Assembly: GCF_019649055.1 (NCBI RefSeq)
Contig: NW_026570244.1
Location: forward strand, 930,001 to 994,000
Direction of reading: 5' to 3'
Source of the DNA: Paramacrobiotus metropolitanus
Lineage: Eukaryota; Tardigrada; Eutardigrada; Parachela; Macrobiotidae
DNA: 64,000 nt
The translations under genes were made by a program, and so were the position numbers. Positions 53,115 through 64,000 of this stretch are shown piece after piece. The notes under the pieces are model-generated. The model ran no database searches. It saw only the letters and a program-made list of their open reading frames with translations, and was not told the DNA's origin. Numbering within the stretch: the stretch's first letter is position 1; each line of letters begins with the position of its first letter.

Positions 53115-53827
53115 TTTCAAGCAAGATAGACCATGTAAGCCTTGAGTGTCTACCGTTACGAAAGGTCATTACGAAAATGTTGCTGACTGGTTATGTTGCT
53201 AAGGAAAAAAAAATGATAACGTTACTAATTGTTAAGAGTGCTACTGGTAGCACATTAAAAATTATTTATGATTCGCACAAGCGAAAAGCTGCTGCGCTCC
53301 GGTCTGCCAATGCACGCCAACGTGCATTTTTTCTAGCAGTTGACATTTATGCCGATGCAGATTTCTGCAAGTTTGATGTAGTTACTGTGAGAGTTACATA
53401 ATCCAAATTTAAATTTTACGACATCCATGGATTGTATTGGCGGGAGAGTTGTTTTAGGACGACTTTGCTGGGCGTTGAGTACAGTGGAGAGTGGACCAGT
53501 GGAATAATTATCATCACTTTTGCGCGAAGCGGACGCACGATTTTCGAACGAATGTACAAATAGAACAGTTACGCAGTGACTACTACAGTTGCTCCACGGT
53601 AGTTCACGAATCATGCTAATGCAGGCAATTTACTGTTTACTGCTGTCATTCGCATCATATGCATAGAAGTATGTTAAATCCTTACGTGTGTGCCTTTTGC
53701 GCTTGGTTGCGCGGACTGGCACTTGTTTCGATATTAAATTTTCGAGTATGACAGTTTGAAATAGTACGTAATCGCTGATTGCTATCACGTGCAAAGCAAA
53801 TTAATGCCATGTTAGAGACCAAGTAAG
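53115..53827. other. AT-rich spacer
   Basis: Only short chance ORFs on both strands. No feature supported. Confidence 0.5.
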
Positions 53828-54061
53828 TATATAAAGCTAGCCGGCTGAGGGCGCTGAAGGACGCAGGGCACGTGCGTCAGAATGGGCAGACAGGAAGGAC
53901 TTGCATATCCAGGCCAATTAGACGGTCCGCAATGCTGCGGCTGCTGCTCGGCATTCAATGGAATGCCTAACTGTACAACTGGCAGAGCCGCTGCGCCATC
54001 CTTGCGCTGTGGGTCCGGTATTAGTGTGACGAATTATCTGCGGAAGTATCCGGGGAATTAA
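53828..54061 (+). CDS. Candidate small Cys-rich protein with TATA box
   Basis: A TATATAAAG box (53828-53836) lies 46 bp upstream of an ATG at 53882 that opens a 59-codon frame ending at 54061. The product has a CCGCC cluster and two further Cys residues and no clear signal peptide. The spacing from TATA box to start fits a short leader. No homologue recognised; it could also be one exon of something longer or a chance frame. Confidence 0.3.
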
Positions 54062-54195
54062 TTTGTCGGTATTCACCAACATGCCGTGATTTCCTTCCGC
54101 TGCTCAACTACAGCATCGAAGCCACCCTTTGAAAAAGTCAAACAACAGAAAACGTGCCAGATATGTATGTGCACGTACCGCATGCGTACTGTACT

Positions 54196-57100
54196 TCACA
54201 GCAGAAAAGCCTCGCTGAGGGCCAACAGGGCCATCGTGCTCAGTTGGCCGACGGCCAGCTCCCGCAGGTCAACCTCGCCCCACGCTAGCGGCGTCCCGTC
54301 CGCTTGGAAACCGCTGAATCTGAAATGCACAACAAGCACCTTTCTCTGGCTCATCGAACCGCAAGTGCCAGCACAGTCCACAGTATCATGATACGATACA
54401 GCAGTACGTACTTCTCACTGTCACTTCCAGATAGAGAATCCGTAACTGTGTGCACAACTTACATGGACAACAGATGACGGATGCGCAGCCATTCATCGGG
54501 ATAACTGAGAGTGGCCACCCAACGAGCGTGGATCGCCTGCACTTTCCGGTACACATCGGCGCCGACGGCCGGGAAGTGGGCGTTGATGACGTACATAAAG
54601 CGGCTCATGGCGTGTTCCCATCCATGGACGAAGGGCAGGATGACCCGGCGAAGAGTGATCTGCGCGCTATCAATGGACAGCAGATTTCCCTGTGCTCCTC
54701 CGAGCAGACTTCCTCGGGAGATCATCCATCGCTTCTCACTTTCTGGCAGCTGCACCAGACTGTTGTCTCTCGCATAAAGCAAGTCAAACAGTGCTCGACA
54801 GAAGAGCCCCGAAAAGGTGCAGTTGTTTATGATCAAGGCCTGACAATGGTCTTTGAAGGGCCGAATGCGCCGAATGATGCCGTGTCTCAGCAAGGAACAT
54901 TCATCGTATGTCCAGTGACTGAAAGGAAAGCTGGCGTCTTGCATAACCATCACGGGCAGCCGGATGCTGGCCGCGTCCAGCCACGGCCCTAGAAAGTAAC
55001 TCGGCCTCCTGCTCTCCAGGCCAGTTATGGTCAGGCTCTTGGTTCCTGCATGGACTGCCCCCTGCAGCAGCGCGGCTAGTTTGTACGAGTCATCGTAACA
55101 GCAGTGCGTGGAGGCACAGCCTTCCAAGTTGATTGTGATGTGACCGTTATGTGTCGAAGCATCGCTTAATATCGCATTCCACAAGAAGCACACCCTAAGC
55201 AAACGAGTGCAGTTGCATTAGCAATTTAGCATCGAAATTCAAAGTATACAGCCGCTATTTCTGAATGAGCAATTATCAGCGGATTAATCTTCAAGTTTCT
55301 TTGATATATCTGCATTTATATGCAATCGCATTTTATTTTAGAAGGCAACGCCCAGCACGCTGCCGTCGGGCATAATTATGCTCCCACCCTCTTTGCACGG
55401 AGGCGCTGCACGGTTGGAACTTGAAACCGGCAAGCCTAATATAATATTCATATGAGAGACGTAGTTTGTCTATATGTAATACTTATATTAAGTAATGCAG
55501 GATCCGACTGGTAACTGAGAAGCAGGGTGAAAACTGCAAAAGGTCGCAAGTCCCACAAGTCCCACCACCGGTGGCAACTGGCAGTAGTACTAGATGCCAC
55601 TGCCGCCTTTAACACTCTGCCCATAACTCCACCACGGCAAGTCAGAATCGAAAAGCTATGCAAACTCTGAACTCTTCATCACGCAGGAATGTCTGTTGTA
55701 GTTGTTTTTATATCATTCATACGAGGCAGGTCCGGCGGTTGAACTAGATGTCCGGCAGATGCACGAGCACTTTCAGGCCTCGTCCCCTTTCTGTAGCGAA
55801 ACTAGCGACCGTACTCCGCATACCACCGTTCCGGAACAGCAGGTACGCACTACCGTACGGCCGTTTTCGATTCAGGCACCGGGTATCAGTTGAAAGATTC
55901 GGGAGTCGGGACGGGGGTATGCTGCGTATCCGAATGTGTAACGTTCTCACAACTCTCTGATACGGTATCCCACGAACCGTATCTCATAGCACGAACCAAC
56001 CCCGCGTCTCACATCTAAGTACCAAGAATTTCACGCGCGCTTTTTACGCATGCCCTCAAATACAAAGAAAAACAGTACAGTACTGTACACCTCCAGAGGC
56101 GGCTTTCCTCGTATCTTTTTGTTGATGAGTGAGGGTTTTTTAATATTGTCATGGTGTGACGCTTTCAGTTTCGTGAGTTAGTTAAAATTTTATGAAAACG
56201 AACAAATTTCTAATAATTTCAAAACCCAACAATTAGCGATTAAATAGAATCATTCATACAGAGTGAATCTTTTTAGAGAGGTACTTATGTTTTTTAAAAT
56301 CTGTATGTACACATACTGTAGCTGATATTGCCATACCGGGTGGCCCAACAGAATGGCAGGCTGTTTTGGTAGCATGCGCCGAATCCATCCAGTGGTTGAC
56401 ACCAAGTTAATTTCATTCGAAAGAGGAACTTAAGCAACATAAAGTAGATTAAATTAAACTGGCAATATGCAAGGGCTTCATTTATTATGAATCGTTTGTA
56501 AAAACTGGGTGGACTTCGAGGATGGCCAGAAGCAAAAATTCGAATTTACCCATTTTTGATTTTAAAATTGTTGTAAGTAATTCGATGATGTGGAATTATG
56601 AAAGTAACGTTACTATTTCGGACAGGAATTTTTTAGTGCTTTTTTACTGTAGAATACTGCAATATTCTTGTGACCGCATTGGGCCTAGAAACGATAGAAC
56701 TACCACACCGCACATTTAATTCTTGGGAAATTCGCAAGCAGGTTGTTCGAAAGTGAATTCAATTTTAAGCTGAAATCGGTTATTGATAGGGCAAGGTCTC
56801 AGCTACTTGTTACCGGTTAAAGAGACATTTACTGTTGCTGTCTGCCAGGTAGCAAAAAATTACAGCACAAATACCGAAAAATATCTGATGAAAATCCGGC
56901 ATTTTATTCGGAAAATCTTCAAGTGCGTCCGCTGCATAGGTCATTCGGCGCAATAATTACGTCAACAGTTTTTCGCTACCGGGAAAACTTCTATATACAG
57001 TTGGAAAAAAAATAAAAAATTTGAAAGCTGAAAAAATTTAAAAAAAAACGCAGGGGAAAAAATGTCATGAAACTCTGAACTTTGCGCGCTGGGCCAAGAT

Positions 57101-59630
57101 AAATTTCGACACCATTTCAGTCAGCATAAAATCTAACGATAGGGGCTTAATTTTTCAAAACATGCTGTTTTTTTGTTGTTTTAAGTACAGTAGTTGATAA
57201 AATTCACTAGCGAATGCTGCGAAATGTGATGGGACGCAAGTACAAGCCTGTCCGGTTATTTCTGTCGTAAAGGTACAGATAGCACATATTTAGCGCGAAG
57301 TTTGCGCTATAGCGATTGCCACTACACTACGTTTGGCGTAACACGCAAATTTGTGTATTTAAATAGGCTAACTTTGGCGAAATTTCGCTGTATTGAACCG
57401 GCAGAAATTACCGGACAAGCTTGTACAGCAATACGGCGCCAAAGTTAGGCCTCGTCCCGAGTACGAGGTACGCGAAGCGAGAACCGACATACCGTATCGG
57501 CGGTTATTTCGGGCGGTATCTCCTGCTCTGGGACGGTGATGTCTTGTACCTTAGCGAGATGCGCTACATCACCCGTGAAAATATCCGGGACGGGGTGTGC
57601 TCCGTATCCTAATGCGTCTCGTATTCACAACTCTCTGGTATCCTGCGAACCGTATCTCAAAACCCGTACTAGTACCAACCCCGCGTCTCAGATCAGCCAA
57701 AAATTTTGCGCGCGCGTTTTACGTACACCCTGATATACAAAGAAAAACGATACGATACGCGAAGCCACCTCCAGAGATGGCTTTTCCTGGTATCTTTTTG
57801 CAGAATTTTTGAATATTGTGTGGCGATATCTTTTTCGAGAGGAATTTATGAAAATGAACGATGCTTACGCTCTCTTTGGTTTTTATTCTCTGTTCATTTT
57901 AAAATGCCAATTAAATATGCACATACGAAATGTGACCTTTTTTAAAAACAGTAAAACTTTCACTTATTCCAGCTCGTCAAAATTATTATATGACAAACAA
58001 CATCATGCAGAATTAGGTAGCTTGAGCTTCAAAGAGGCAGAATGTACGGAGTACGAAGTTTACGGACTACATAATTATGGTGCTGTGAGCAGAGAAGCGG
58101 CTCACGTACAGCGATGAAGTCTTTCAAAAGATTTCAACGTATTGCGCCGTGGTGCAGTGGTACTGACTACGCGGATCTAACGACGTAGCCGGGGTTCGAT
58201 TACCCCCTCGGCGCCTTTTTCAGCCGTATCTCGGTTTCCAGTGGAGAGCGCCCTGGTTTTAGTGCCAACCGAAAACTTTCAATCCAGGGAACCATCATTT
58301 CACAATTCAAGACTAGGAATTAATTAGAATGATGGTATAAAAATTATCAGCCCAAGAATCGAAATTCCTCAAATTTTTCACCGAGAAAACACACATAGAA
58401 ACTGGTAGGCAGTGCGATATGCGATCGGAGCGATGGGACGCAAATACAAAGATACGGGCCCAAAACCGAAGATTCGATTTCGATACAGGAAACCGAGAGC
58501 GAACCCAGTATCGATATGCGTGTCCTTAATTTACTGCATCTTGGTGGCCCGCACCAAATACTAAATAGTGTCTCAATTTTCGAAACTAGATACGGTGCTG
58601 TATCGCAACGAGATACGCTTTAGAAAGGGGACGAGGGCTCAGAGTCGCAGCCAGCAAATGCGGCAGGTGAAGTAGCAGCCAGAACAATTGACTATAAGAA
58701 TCGATCTCGCTTGGATTTCGTTGAAATTAGCCAGCATTCACTTCCTGGAGTCCATACTGCCAGTAGCCATCGTCGCGTACGTCACAGTACCCTTCGGTGC
58801 TCATTTTCGACCTTTCTTTGCTTAGTAAAAACTTAAAACTGTAAAGTATATAGTACAAGAAACAGCCTCGGCTTCGCCTCCGCGTTTCTTGTGGTCCATG
58901 TCCATTTTAATTGAATTTGAATGAATATTTATTAGAATAATATGAAACGAAACGAAACATGATCGGTACATGCAATAGGGCTAACACGACTTTTATATGA
59001 AAAAATTGAAAGCCAGTTCATGATTCTCTCAACCATGAAAACATTCCCTCTGGCTGTACATACAGATAATTTTTACGATATAGATATCCCCTACCCGAAA
59101 AGAAAGCCGAAATATCAGTCTATGAAGTATGAAATTCGAAACAGTGATAGTGCACTGGATCACTGGCCGGGTTTTCGACTACGGGCTTTCAGAATATAAT
59201 ATTGGTTTTGGTCAGTCTTTTCTGGTTTGCCGGCTCTGGTGTATCCCATTCGTGGCCATATAGATCTGAATCTGGATATACCATTCAGCCACTCAGATTT
59301 ATGTCTTTCTCGTGTTTCCGTTAGACAGTATCGCGAGAGGCCTGATGTATACTGTGACATGAGATAAAACACTAACATTTCACGAATGGCTTACCGTTTG
59401 ATCCTCATTTGAGACTGAAGGTCCAAATTAGCGAATATCTCGATGAGAATTGTATGCTCAAGGTGACGAATGCAGGCTTCGTTTTCAGTTTCTGTGAAAC
59501 AGTTGAAGGTTACTAATACTGAGTCAGTATTACTGACTAGCCTGTGCAGTGAAAAGCTAGAGTTATCCTGTATGCCGGTACCGCTACTTGTTAATGCGAT
59601 TATGAGCGTTACCCATGAGCGATGCTTCAT
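54196..59630 (-). CDS. F-box protein with LRR-like C-terminal region, split by a 4.2 kb intron
   Basis: Exon 1 (59630-59395) ends with an F-box core (HLEHTILIEIFANLDLQS then QMRIKR). Exon 2 (55194-54463) begins with RVCFLWN, which completes the F-box pattern, and exon 3 (54319-54196) ends the protein. Phases match: exon 1 ends with CG, exon 2 supplies G for an Arg codon; exon 2 ends with AT, exon 3 supplies A. Total 363 residues. The part after the F-box has several ITINLEG/LTITGLE-type segments that suggest LRR-like repeats. F-box proteins recruit substrates to SCF ubiquitin ligases through SKP1. The start codon is uncertain and an upstream exon may exist. The intron (55195-59394) holds repeats, a tRNA-like sequence and no other gene on this strand. 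Confidence 0.65.
55770..56150 (+). repeat. Dispersed repeat, copy 1
   Basis: About 380 bp starting with GCCTCGTCC and ending near CGTATCTTTTTG. It aligns by eye, with many mismatches, to 57,440-57,830 in the same orientation. Short GTACG-type motifs are frequent. Confidence 0.65.
57440..57830 (+). repeat. Dispersed repeat, copy 2
   Basis: Second, diverged copy of the repeat at 55,770-56,150, including the shared segments CACAACTCTCTG, ACCAACCCCGCGTCTCA and AAAGAAAAAC. No ORF of note. Confidence 0.65.
58144..58220 (+). tRNA. tRNA-like sequence, probably a pseudogene or SINE head
   Basis: It has Pol III box A (TGGTGCAGTGG), box B (GGTTCGATTA), a 6-bp acceptor-like pairing GCGCCG/CGGCGC, and a TTTTT terminator at 58216-58220. 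The anticodon region does not fold normally: CTACG pairs with CGTAG around a 12-nt loop, and the T stem is irregular. I therefore give no anticodon. Confidence 0.45.
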
Positions 59631-61058
59631 AACCCCGGAATTCCCGGTACCAGATCCCGTTCGAATTAGACTGCGACCGCAAAAACTAGGATTTGTCGTT
59701 CTAATTATTCAATTAAGAAGCGGCTTTTTTTCGGAATCTGCCTTACCATAATTTAGCGGCAGCAGAACTGTATCAGTCTTATCAGGCTGACTGGTACGCG
59801 TGACTACGTAGTCCAATAATTATATATACTTCTATTATTACAAAAGAAACGAAAGGCATTTCCGAACAAAGCATAGAGGAAGTTTTTCTGTTATAATGAC
59901 GTTCTGTTTTGGTACTAAGTTTGTACTTGTACTACGATACTTATTAAAGGTCCCTTTCCGATCAAAAAGTATTACAGTCTGGGCAGCTCTTATCGACCTC
60001 ATGGTGGTCATCGAGTTGACCACCGATCAGCAATACAACAATTTTTTTTTCTGAAAGAAATAGTGCTTGTGTGCGTAAACGGTCTGACCAAACAACGGTT
60101 AAAGAGAATAATACTCCGAACACCTCATACAAGTGCAAAGCAAATCATTTCATCATACTTTAAGCAGAAGCATGGAAACCGGAAGAACATTTGCTATGTG
60201 GTCGGACTACTGCACTACTTGCATCGACACAGCACTTCCAGTAGGAGGGAAGCGTCTACCTACCTACCCAAACGAAACAATTTCCCTTGCCTTACGGTCA
60301 CGCAGACCTCAAGCAACGACGACGGCCACTGCAACGTGTGGTGGCTGCGCCATCCTTACCTACGCAGCCGATCTAGTGCTGTTTCAAGTGGCGACGGGGC
60401 AATGGACTTGTAGCCCATTGAATTGGGTTCCACAAAGTCGACAATCTTTAAAGACATGTTGAACCTGCATTGCAAAAATCCTACGGAACATCATCAGACT
60501 GGTCTGGCAGTCCAGATTGGCCGTCGTTAAGTGAAGCAGTATTAAAGTCCGGTATACACGGAAGCATGCTGCGGCCTCCACGCAGGACACACACTTCGGT
60601 GGCCGTCGACGGCCCGTCGTCATTGCTGGGGCCGGCACGATCATGTCGAAAAACATTTGTCCTTGTTCTAACGGCAAAAACAATGCCGCTCGCCTGGATA
60701 TACATGGTCACGGCTGGAAGTGCGATATTTTGTCTGCCCGGAACCAGCGCAGCAAATCAACATTCGACTGCACAAATCCCCAATTTCCATGCTTCCGCTG
60801 GGCAATACGCGCAAAATGAGTTGTTTTACGCTTTTGGGAAATTGTTTTCGGTATTTTTCTGGGCAACTGCTGTATAGCTAAAGCGTTTTGCAGCAAGGGC
60901 CCAATTGTTTCAAAATTCCAGCATAATTTTAAACCGCTGACCAAAGGTCAGTTCGAGGACCACTCCGAGTGTGCTGACAGAACTATTGCTTTCTGGTCGG
61001 AAATTATTTTGATTGCAATTATATGCACTTCTGGTAAAGTACGGCCGTACGGGTACCT
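59631..61058. other. Repeat-like intergenic stretch
   Basis: Overlapping frames of 76-135 codons occur on both strands near 60,060-60,880 without a recognisable domain or consistent splice signals. I see no supported gene. Confidence 0.4.
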
Positions 61059-61114
61059 CTCTACATTTGTACAGACTACAGACCGCTCAGTCTGTAGTCT
61101 GTACTAATGTAGAG
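61059..61114. repeat. 25-bp stem-loop
   Basis: Arms 61059-61083 and 61090-61114 are reverse complements with one mismatch around a 6-nt loop (CGCTCA). Part of the arm (TAGTCTGTAC) also occurs near 3,445-3,475. Confidence 0.8.
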
Positions 61115-61149
61115 CGGCACTGTCATAATATTATCACATACGATAAGTA

Positions 61150-61215
61150 GTTAATTCTGATTTATTGCTCAATTTGTACAAGGCGAGCTTCGCTCAACAA
61201 ATATGATCAAATTAT
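61150..61215 (-). repeat. Solo 3' tail of the non-LTR element, inverted
   Basis: Reverse complement similar over about 60 bp to 63,288-63,345, the 3' end of the non-LTR element on the plus strand (shared TTGTTGAGCGAAGCTCGCCT). It shows a second, truncated copy in the opposite direction about 2 kb away. Confidence 0.7.
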
Positions 61216-61939
61216 TATGTAGTAGTTAATTATTATGTACTTGCACTGATTTGTCGGATATTATAATTTACAAGCAATATGTACGTAATGTAAGTAACAC
61301 GCGTACGTGTAACCCTTTATGCTTGGCAGCTAGCAACCTGGCACAGCGACAGCCACGTTTGCTTCTTTAATAAAACTAATAAAGAATTTATTTAAATACT
61401 GTACTGTATTGTAATCCCACGGTGTAACATTATTTTTGCTGCAGATTGTATTCATATGTTAGGCCCAAGGATAAAATGGTCGTGGAGATTTAGACGCACA
61501 ACTAAACTGCCATAATTTGGGAAGCCATTTACGGTATGAAAGCAGCGGTATACGGTAGTTGACCAGATTGACAGCATTTAATTTACAGGCAACAACACCA
61601 ATGGCCGTAAATGTCACTGACGCGTGTGCGCAGGGCTGTCAGCCACCGAGGTGGCAGCATTTTTTAATGAAGGAGGTTTTATAAGCAGGGACCTTTTATT
61701 GCAGCCAGAGGTACAACTTCAATAAATAAGTACTATCCAGTGTGTTGAAATCATGTCATGTATGTATGTACAGTCATGATACCACTGTGGTACAATTGAC
61801 AATAAATAAAGATTGGCAAGGAAGCCGCACCTGCATAAGTACATTCCATACGACCTTCCAGAGTCGATGCTGCTCTGACACTTCAGAGACGGTAAATCCG
61901 ACCGTCTTCTTATATGTCTCTCCAGGACAGGTATAACAT

Positions 61940-63293
61940 AGGCCAAGAACAGGCTGCACTCAATTGCCCCCGGTGCGATTGTTTTGCAGCCTGAAACGGT
62001 AACGTTTCTTGGTGCACCATTAACCGATGAGGCTATAACTCACCTTCTGCAACAGAAAATTGCTTCCTTGAAACTTTTTACAGAACGTTTGCGAATACTA
62101 AATGCCCATCACGGATTTTACCTGTTGCGGAACTGCCTGTCCATTCCGAAGCTCATGTATACACTGCGCTGCAGCCCATGTTGGAAAGTGCCGGCGCTGC
62201 TGGATGAGTTTGACGGTCATGTTAAAGAAGCCTTGGAAGAAATCACCAATACCAAACTGGACGGACTTGTGTATACGCAGGCTACGCTACCCGTTGCCAA
62301 AGGGGGTTTGGGTGTTCGACGAGCGAAAGCATTGGCTCCTTCTGCCAATTTGGCTTCCATGTTTGCGACTCGTCAGTTAACATCTCAGATCTTTCAAGGC
62401 AGCAGCGAGCAGCTGGTCAGCGATGCGTGTGAACACTGGAAACTGGAGTCCGCATGTGATGAGTTACCGTTAGATTTGGCTCGTGTTCATCAGTGTGTAT
62501 GGGATAATGCCGTCATACAGAAGGATGTTGATGTTTTGTGGAATAATGTTGGCGGCAATAAGCGAGCTGAAGCACGTATGAGAGCAGTTAGCACAAAATA
62601 CGCCGGAGCCTGGCTCAATGCTCTTCCCGCGAAAGTTTTCGGCAACTTCCTGGATGATCAGACTTTCCGCATTTCTGTTGGCCTGTGGCTTGGTGCTAAG
62701 ATCGTGGAGCAGCATTCGTGTGCGAGATGTGGTAAAGAGGTCGCGGAAAACGGATACCATGGGCTAGCGTGCAAGAAGTGCATCGGGAGAAGGAACGTCA
62801 TAACGGCATTAACGATATCATATTGCGAGCACTATGTAATGCCGGCATTGAGTCATACCCGGAGCCCATTGGCTTTTTGCGCGAAAACGGAAAACGTCCG
62901 GATGGAGCTACGCGTTGGAAGTGGTACCGCGGGCAGCCATTAGTATGGGACGTTACTTGCAGAGACACGATGGCGGATTCATACATCGACGCGACCTCAA
63001 AGTGTGCTGGCGCTGCCGCCGAACTGGCATGCCGGGAGAAGATTGGAAAATACAAGTCGCTTACTGATCGCTGTAATTTTGTCGCCTTTGCATGTGAGAC
63101 TTTTGGCACTTGGTGTGAGACCGGCATTGTAACGTTAAAGGAGATCGGTAAGAAGTTGTTTTTAAGGACGGGTGAGAGTCGCTCTACTTGTTTTCTGTTT
63201 CAGCGTTTAAGTTTGGAGATTATGCGTGGTAATGCAATGAGTGTATTGTGCACGGTCCCTTCCCATGTTAATTGGGACAAATTCTTCATTTGA
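61940..63293 (+). pseudogene. 5'-truncated non-LTR retrotransposon: RT end and restriction-like endonuclease
   Basis: The frame 61984-62943 covers the end of an RT and its connection (about LPVAKGGLGVRRAKAL) and a Cys/His motif (CARCGKEV ... YHGLAC). At about 62,780 coding shifts to 62769-63293, which contains INDIILRAL, GKRPDG ... LVWDVT and ends with a QRLSLEIMRGNAMSVL segment. The RPD and WDVT residues fit a PD-(D/E)XK-type nuclease, as in non-LTR elements with restriction-like endonucleases. It lacks the RT core, so it is 5'-truncated and frame-broken. The 3' tail continues to about 63,345. Confidence 0.8.
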
Positions 63294-63765
63294 TCATGTT
63301 TGTTGAGCGAAGCTCGCCTTGCACATATTGAGAAATTAAAATAATTAACATAGTCGCTATTTGATCCTTGTTGAGCGTGTCCTCGGTTTGAGTAACAATA
63401 ATGAATGTGCACTCGTGCAATCCAACTCTAACATGAAATCGACAATTGCGATCCGAAATCGACATACGACTATTCGGACGGTGGCCGTAATAACAGTGGC
63501 GAAACGAAAGGATGATACGGTAGATATCAGCCGCTTCCTGAAAAACGGACTCCGCATTGGGAAAGGGGATGACGTATTTTGTGTACGTCAGTGTGGTGCT
63601 TCCATCTGGAGCATCCATCTCCCTGGACGGCAGCTGCGCGACTACTTGACACCGGTCCACCACTTGGACGCAGGCGCTGGCAGTGGTGTAGAGGCCGTCA
63701 ACTCCAGAACTCTCTGGCCTCACAAACCACAGGCCGCACACTGTAAAAATAAGCATATACTGCAC
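63286..63765 (-). CDS. Candidate small secreted protein, 3' end overlapping the non-LTR tail
   Basis: A 159-codon frame with a hydrophobic N-terminus (MQYMLIFTVCGLWFV) that resembles a signal peptide, followed by a region with several Cys residues and no known domain. A TATA-like TATTTAAG lies about 110 bp upstream on this strand (63,873-63,880). The last about 25 codons run into the 3' tail of the plus-strand non-LTR element, so the natural C-terminus may have been replaced. An overlapping plus-strand frame (63361-63864) looks less protein-like. Confidence 0.4.
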   Translation of the reverse strand: MQYMLIFTVCGLWFVRPESSGVDGLYTTASACVQVVDRCQVVAQLPSREMDAPDGSTTLTYTKYVIPFPNAESVFQEAADIYRIILSFRHCYYGHRPNSRMSISDRNCRFHVRVGLHECTFIIVTQTEDTLNKDQIATMLIILISQYVQGELRSTNMIK

Positions 63766-64000
63766 CTCATGGGGCCGAAGCCAGTGTTAGTCTGGGCCGT
63801 CTACTCTCTACTCTTCCCGTACGGTTCGGGCCGGCATCTAGCTTTTCCGGACCGATCCCGGTAAAAAGAGGCTTAAATAGAGACGGAGAGAAAGAGATGA
63901 TCGAGTTGATATACGCTCCAAACCTATACAACGTTACGTACCGCTGTCAGCGGTAAATAAATCATGGAGTTAATGCAGTCTCCTGGTGCATTTGTTTCGT
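63766..64000. other. Right window edge, presumptive upstream region of the small secreted-protein candidate
   Basis: It contains the TATA-like sequence noted for the preceding gene and ends without further coding evidence. Confidence 0.3.

Noticed and set aside
58144-58220. Functional tRNA gene
   Set aside because: Anticodon arm and T stem do not fold correctly; kept only as tRNA-like.
60063-60877. Frames of 109-135 codons
   Set aside because: Opposing frames overlap, none has a recognisable motif, and none links to neighbours by splicing.
1-64000. CRISPR arrays, operons, bacterial ribosome binding sites, rRNA genes
   Set aside because: The sequence is intron-rich eukaryotic nuclear DNA; none of these was seen.

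Overview
The window is nuclear DNA of a small-genome invertebrate animal. Host genes have many short (about 55-150 bp) GT-AG introns and GC-rich exons in AT-rich surroundings, and two are clear metazoan orthologues (ZSWIM8 and the complex I subunit NDUFA8). A tardigrade-like ecdysozoan is my best guess, from memory of similar F-box and hypothetical proteins; nothing in the sequence proves it.

Left part (1-16.5 kb), ordinary gene space: a multi-C2H2 zinc-finger gene cut by the window edge (+), an unrecognised 291-residue protein gene (5.6-6.6 kb, +), ZSWIM8, a Cullin-RING substrate receptor (15 exons, 7.2-14.1 kb, -), and NDUFA8 (15.1-16.1 kb, +).

Middle part (17.4-45.3 kb), a rearranged block: a second, partial ZSWIM8 copy in the opposite orientation has been split by a giant 23.5 kb Ty3-type LTR retroelement (19,065-42,589, - strand) inserted at the splice acceptor of the SWIM-domain exon. 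The block is flanked by about 0.7 kb inverted copies of a GC-rich module (17.4-18.1 and 44.6-45.3 kb). The giant element has apparently identical 261-bp LTRs and a tRNA-iMet-type primer binding site. Its Gag carries a very long coiled coil and a PPxY motif. A textbook -1 frameshift cassette (slippery GGGAAAC, 6-nt spacer, 10-bp stem, possible pseudoknot) leads into pol (PR, RT, RNase H, integrase). Downstream of pol are about 9 kb of extra coding sequence (ORF2 and ORF3) that I cannot assign to any known family. This element is the best candidate for an undescribed system.

Right part (45.3-64 kb), repeat-rich: a compact 4.8 kb Ty3-type element with 160-bp LTRs and a 5-bp target duplication; a non-autonomous hAT element with a perfect 8-bp target duplication; fragments of a non-LTR retrotransposon ending in a restriction-like endonuclease domain; a tRNA-like sequence; dispersed repeats; an F-box protein gene whose exons are separated by a 4.2 kb repeat-filled intron; and a small secreted-protein candidate at the right edge.

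Single-base frame breaks recur in otherwise intact coding sequence (ZSWIM8 exon 12, both LTR elements, the non-LTR element), several at homopolymers or GC runs. With near-identical LTRs this points to residual assembly indels or very recent decay; reads are needed to decide.
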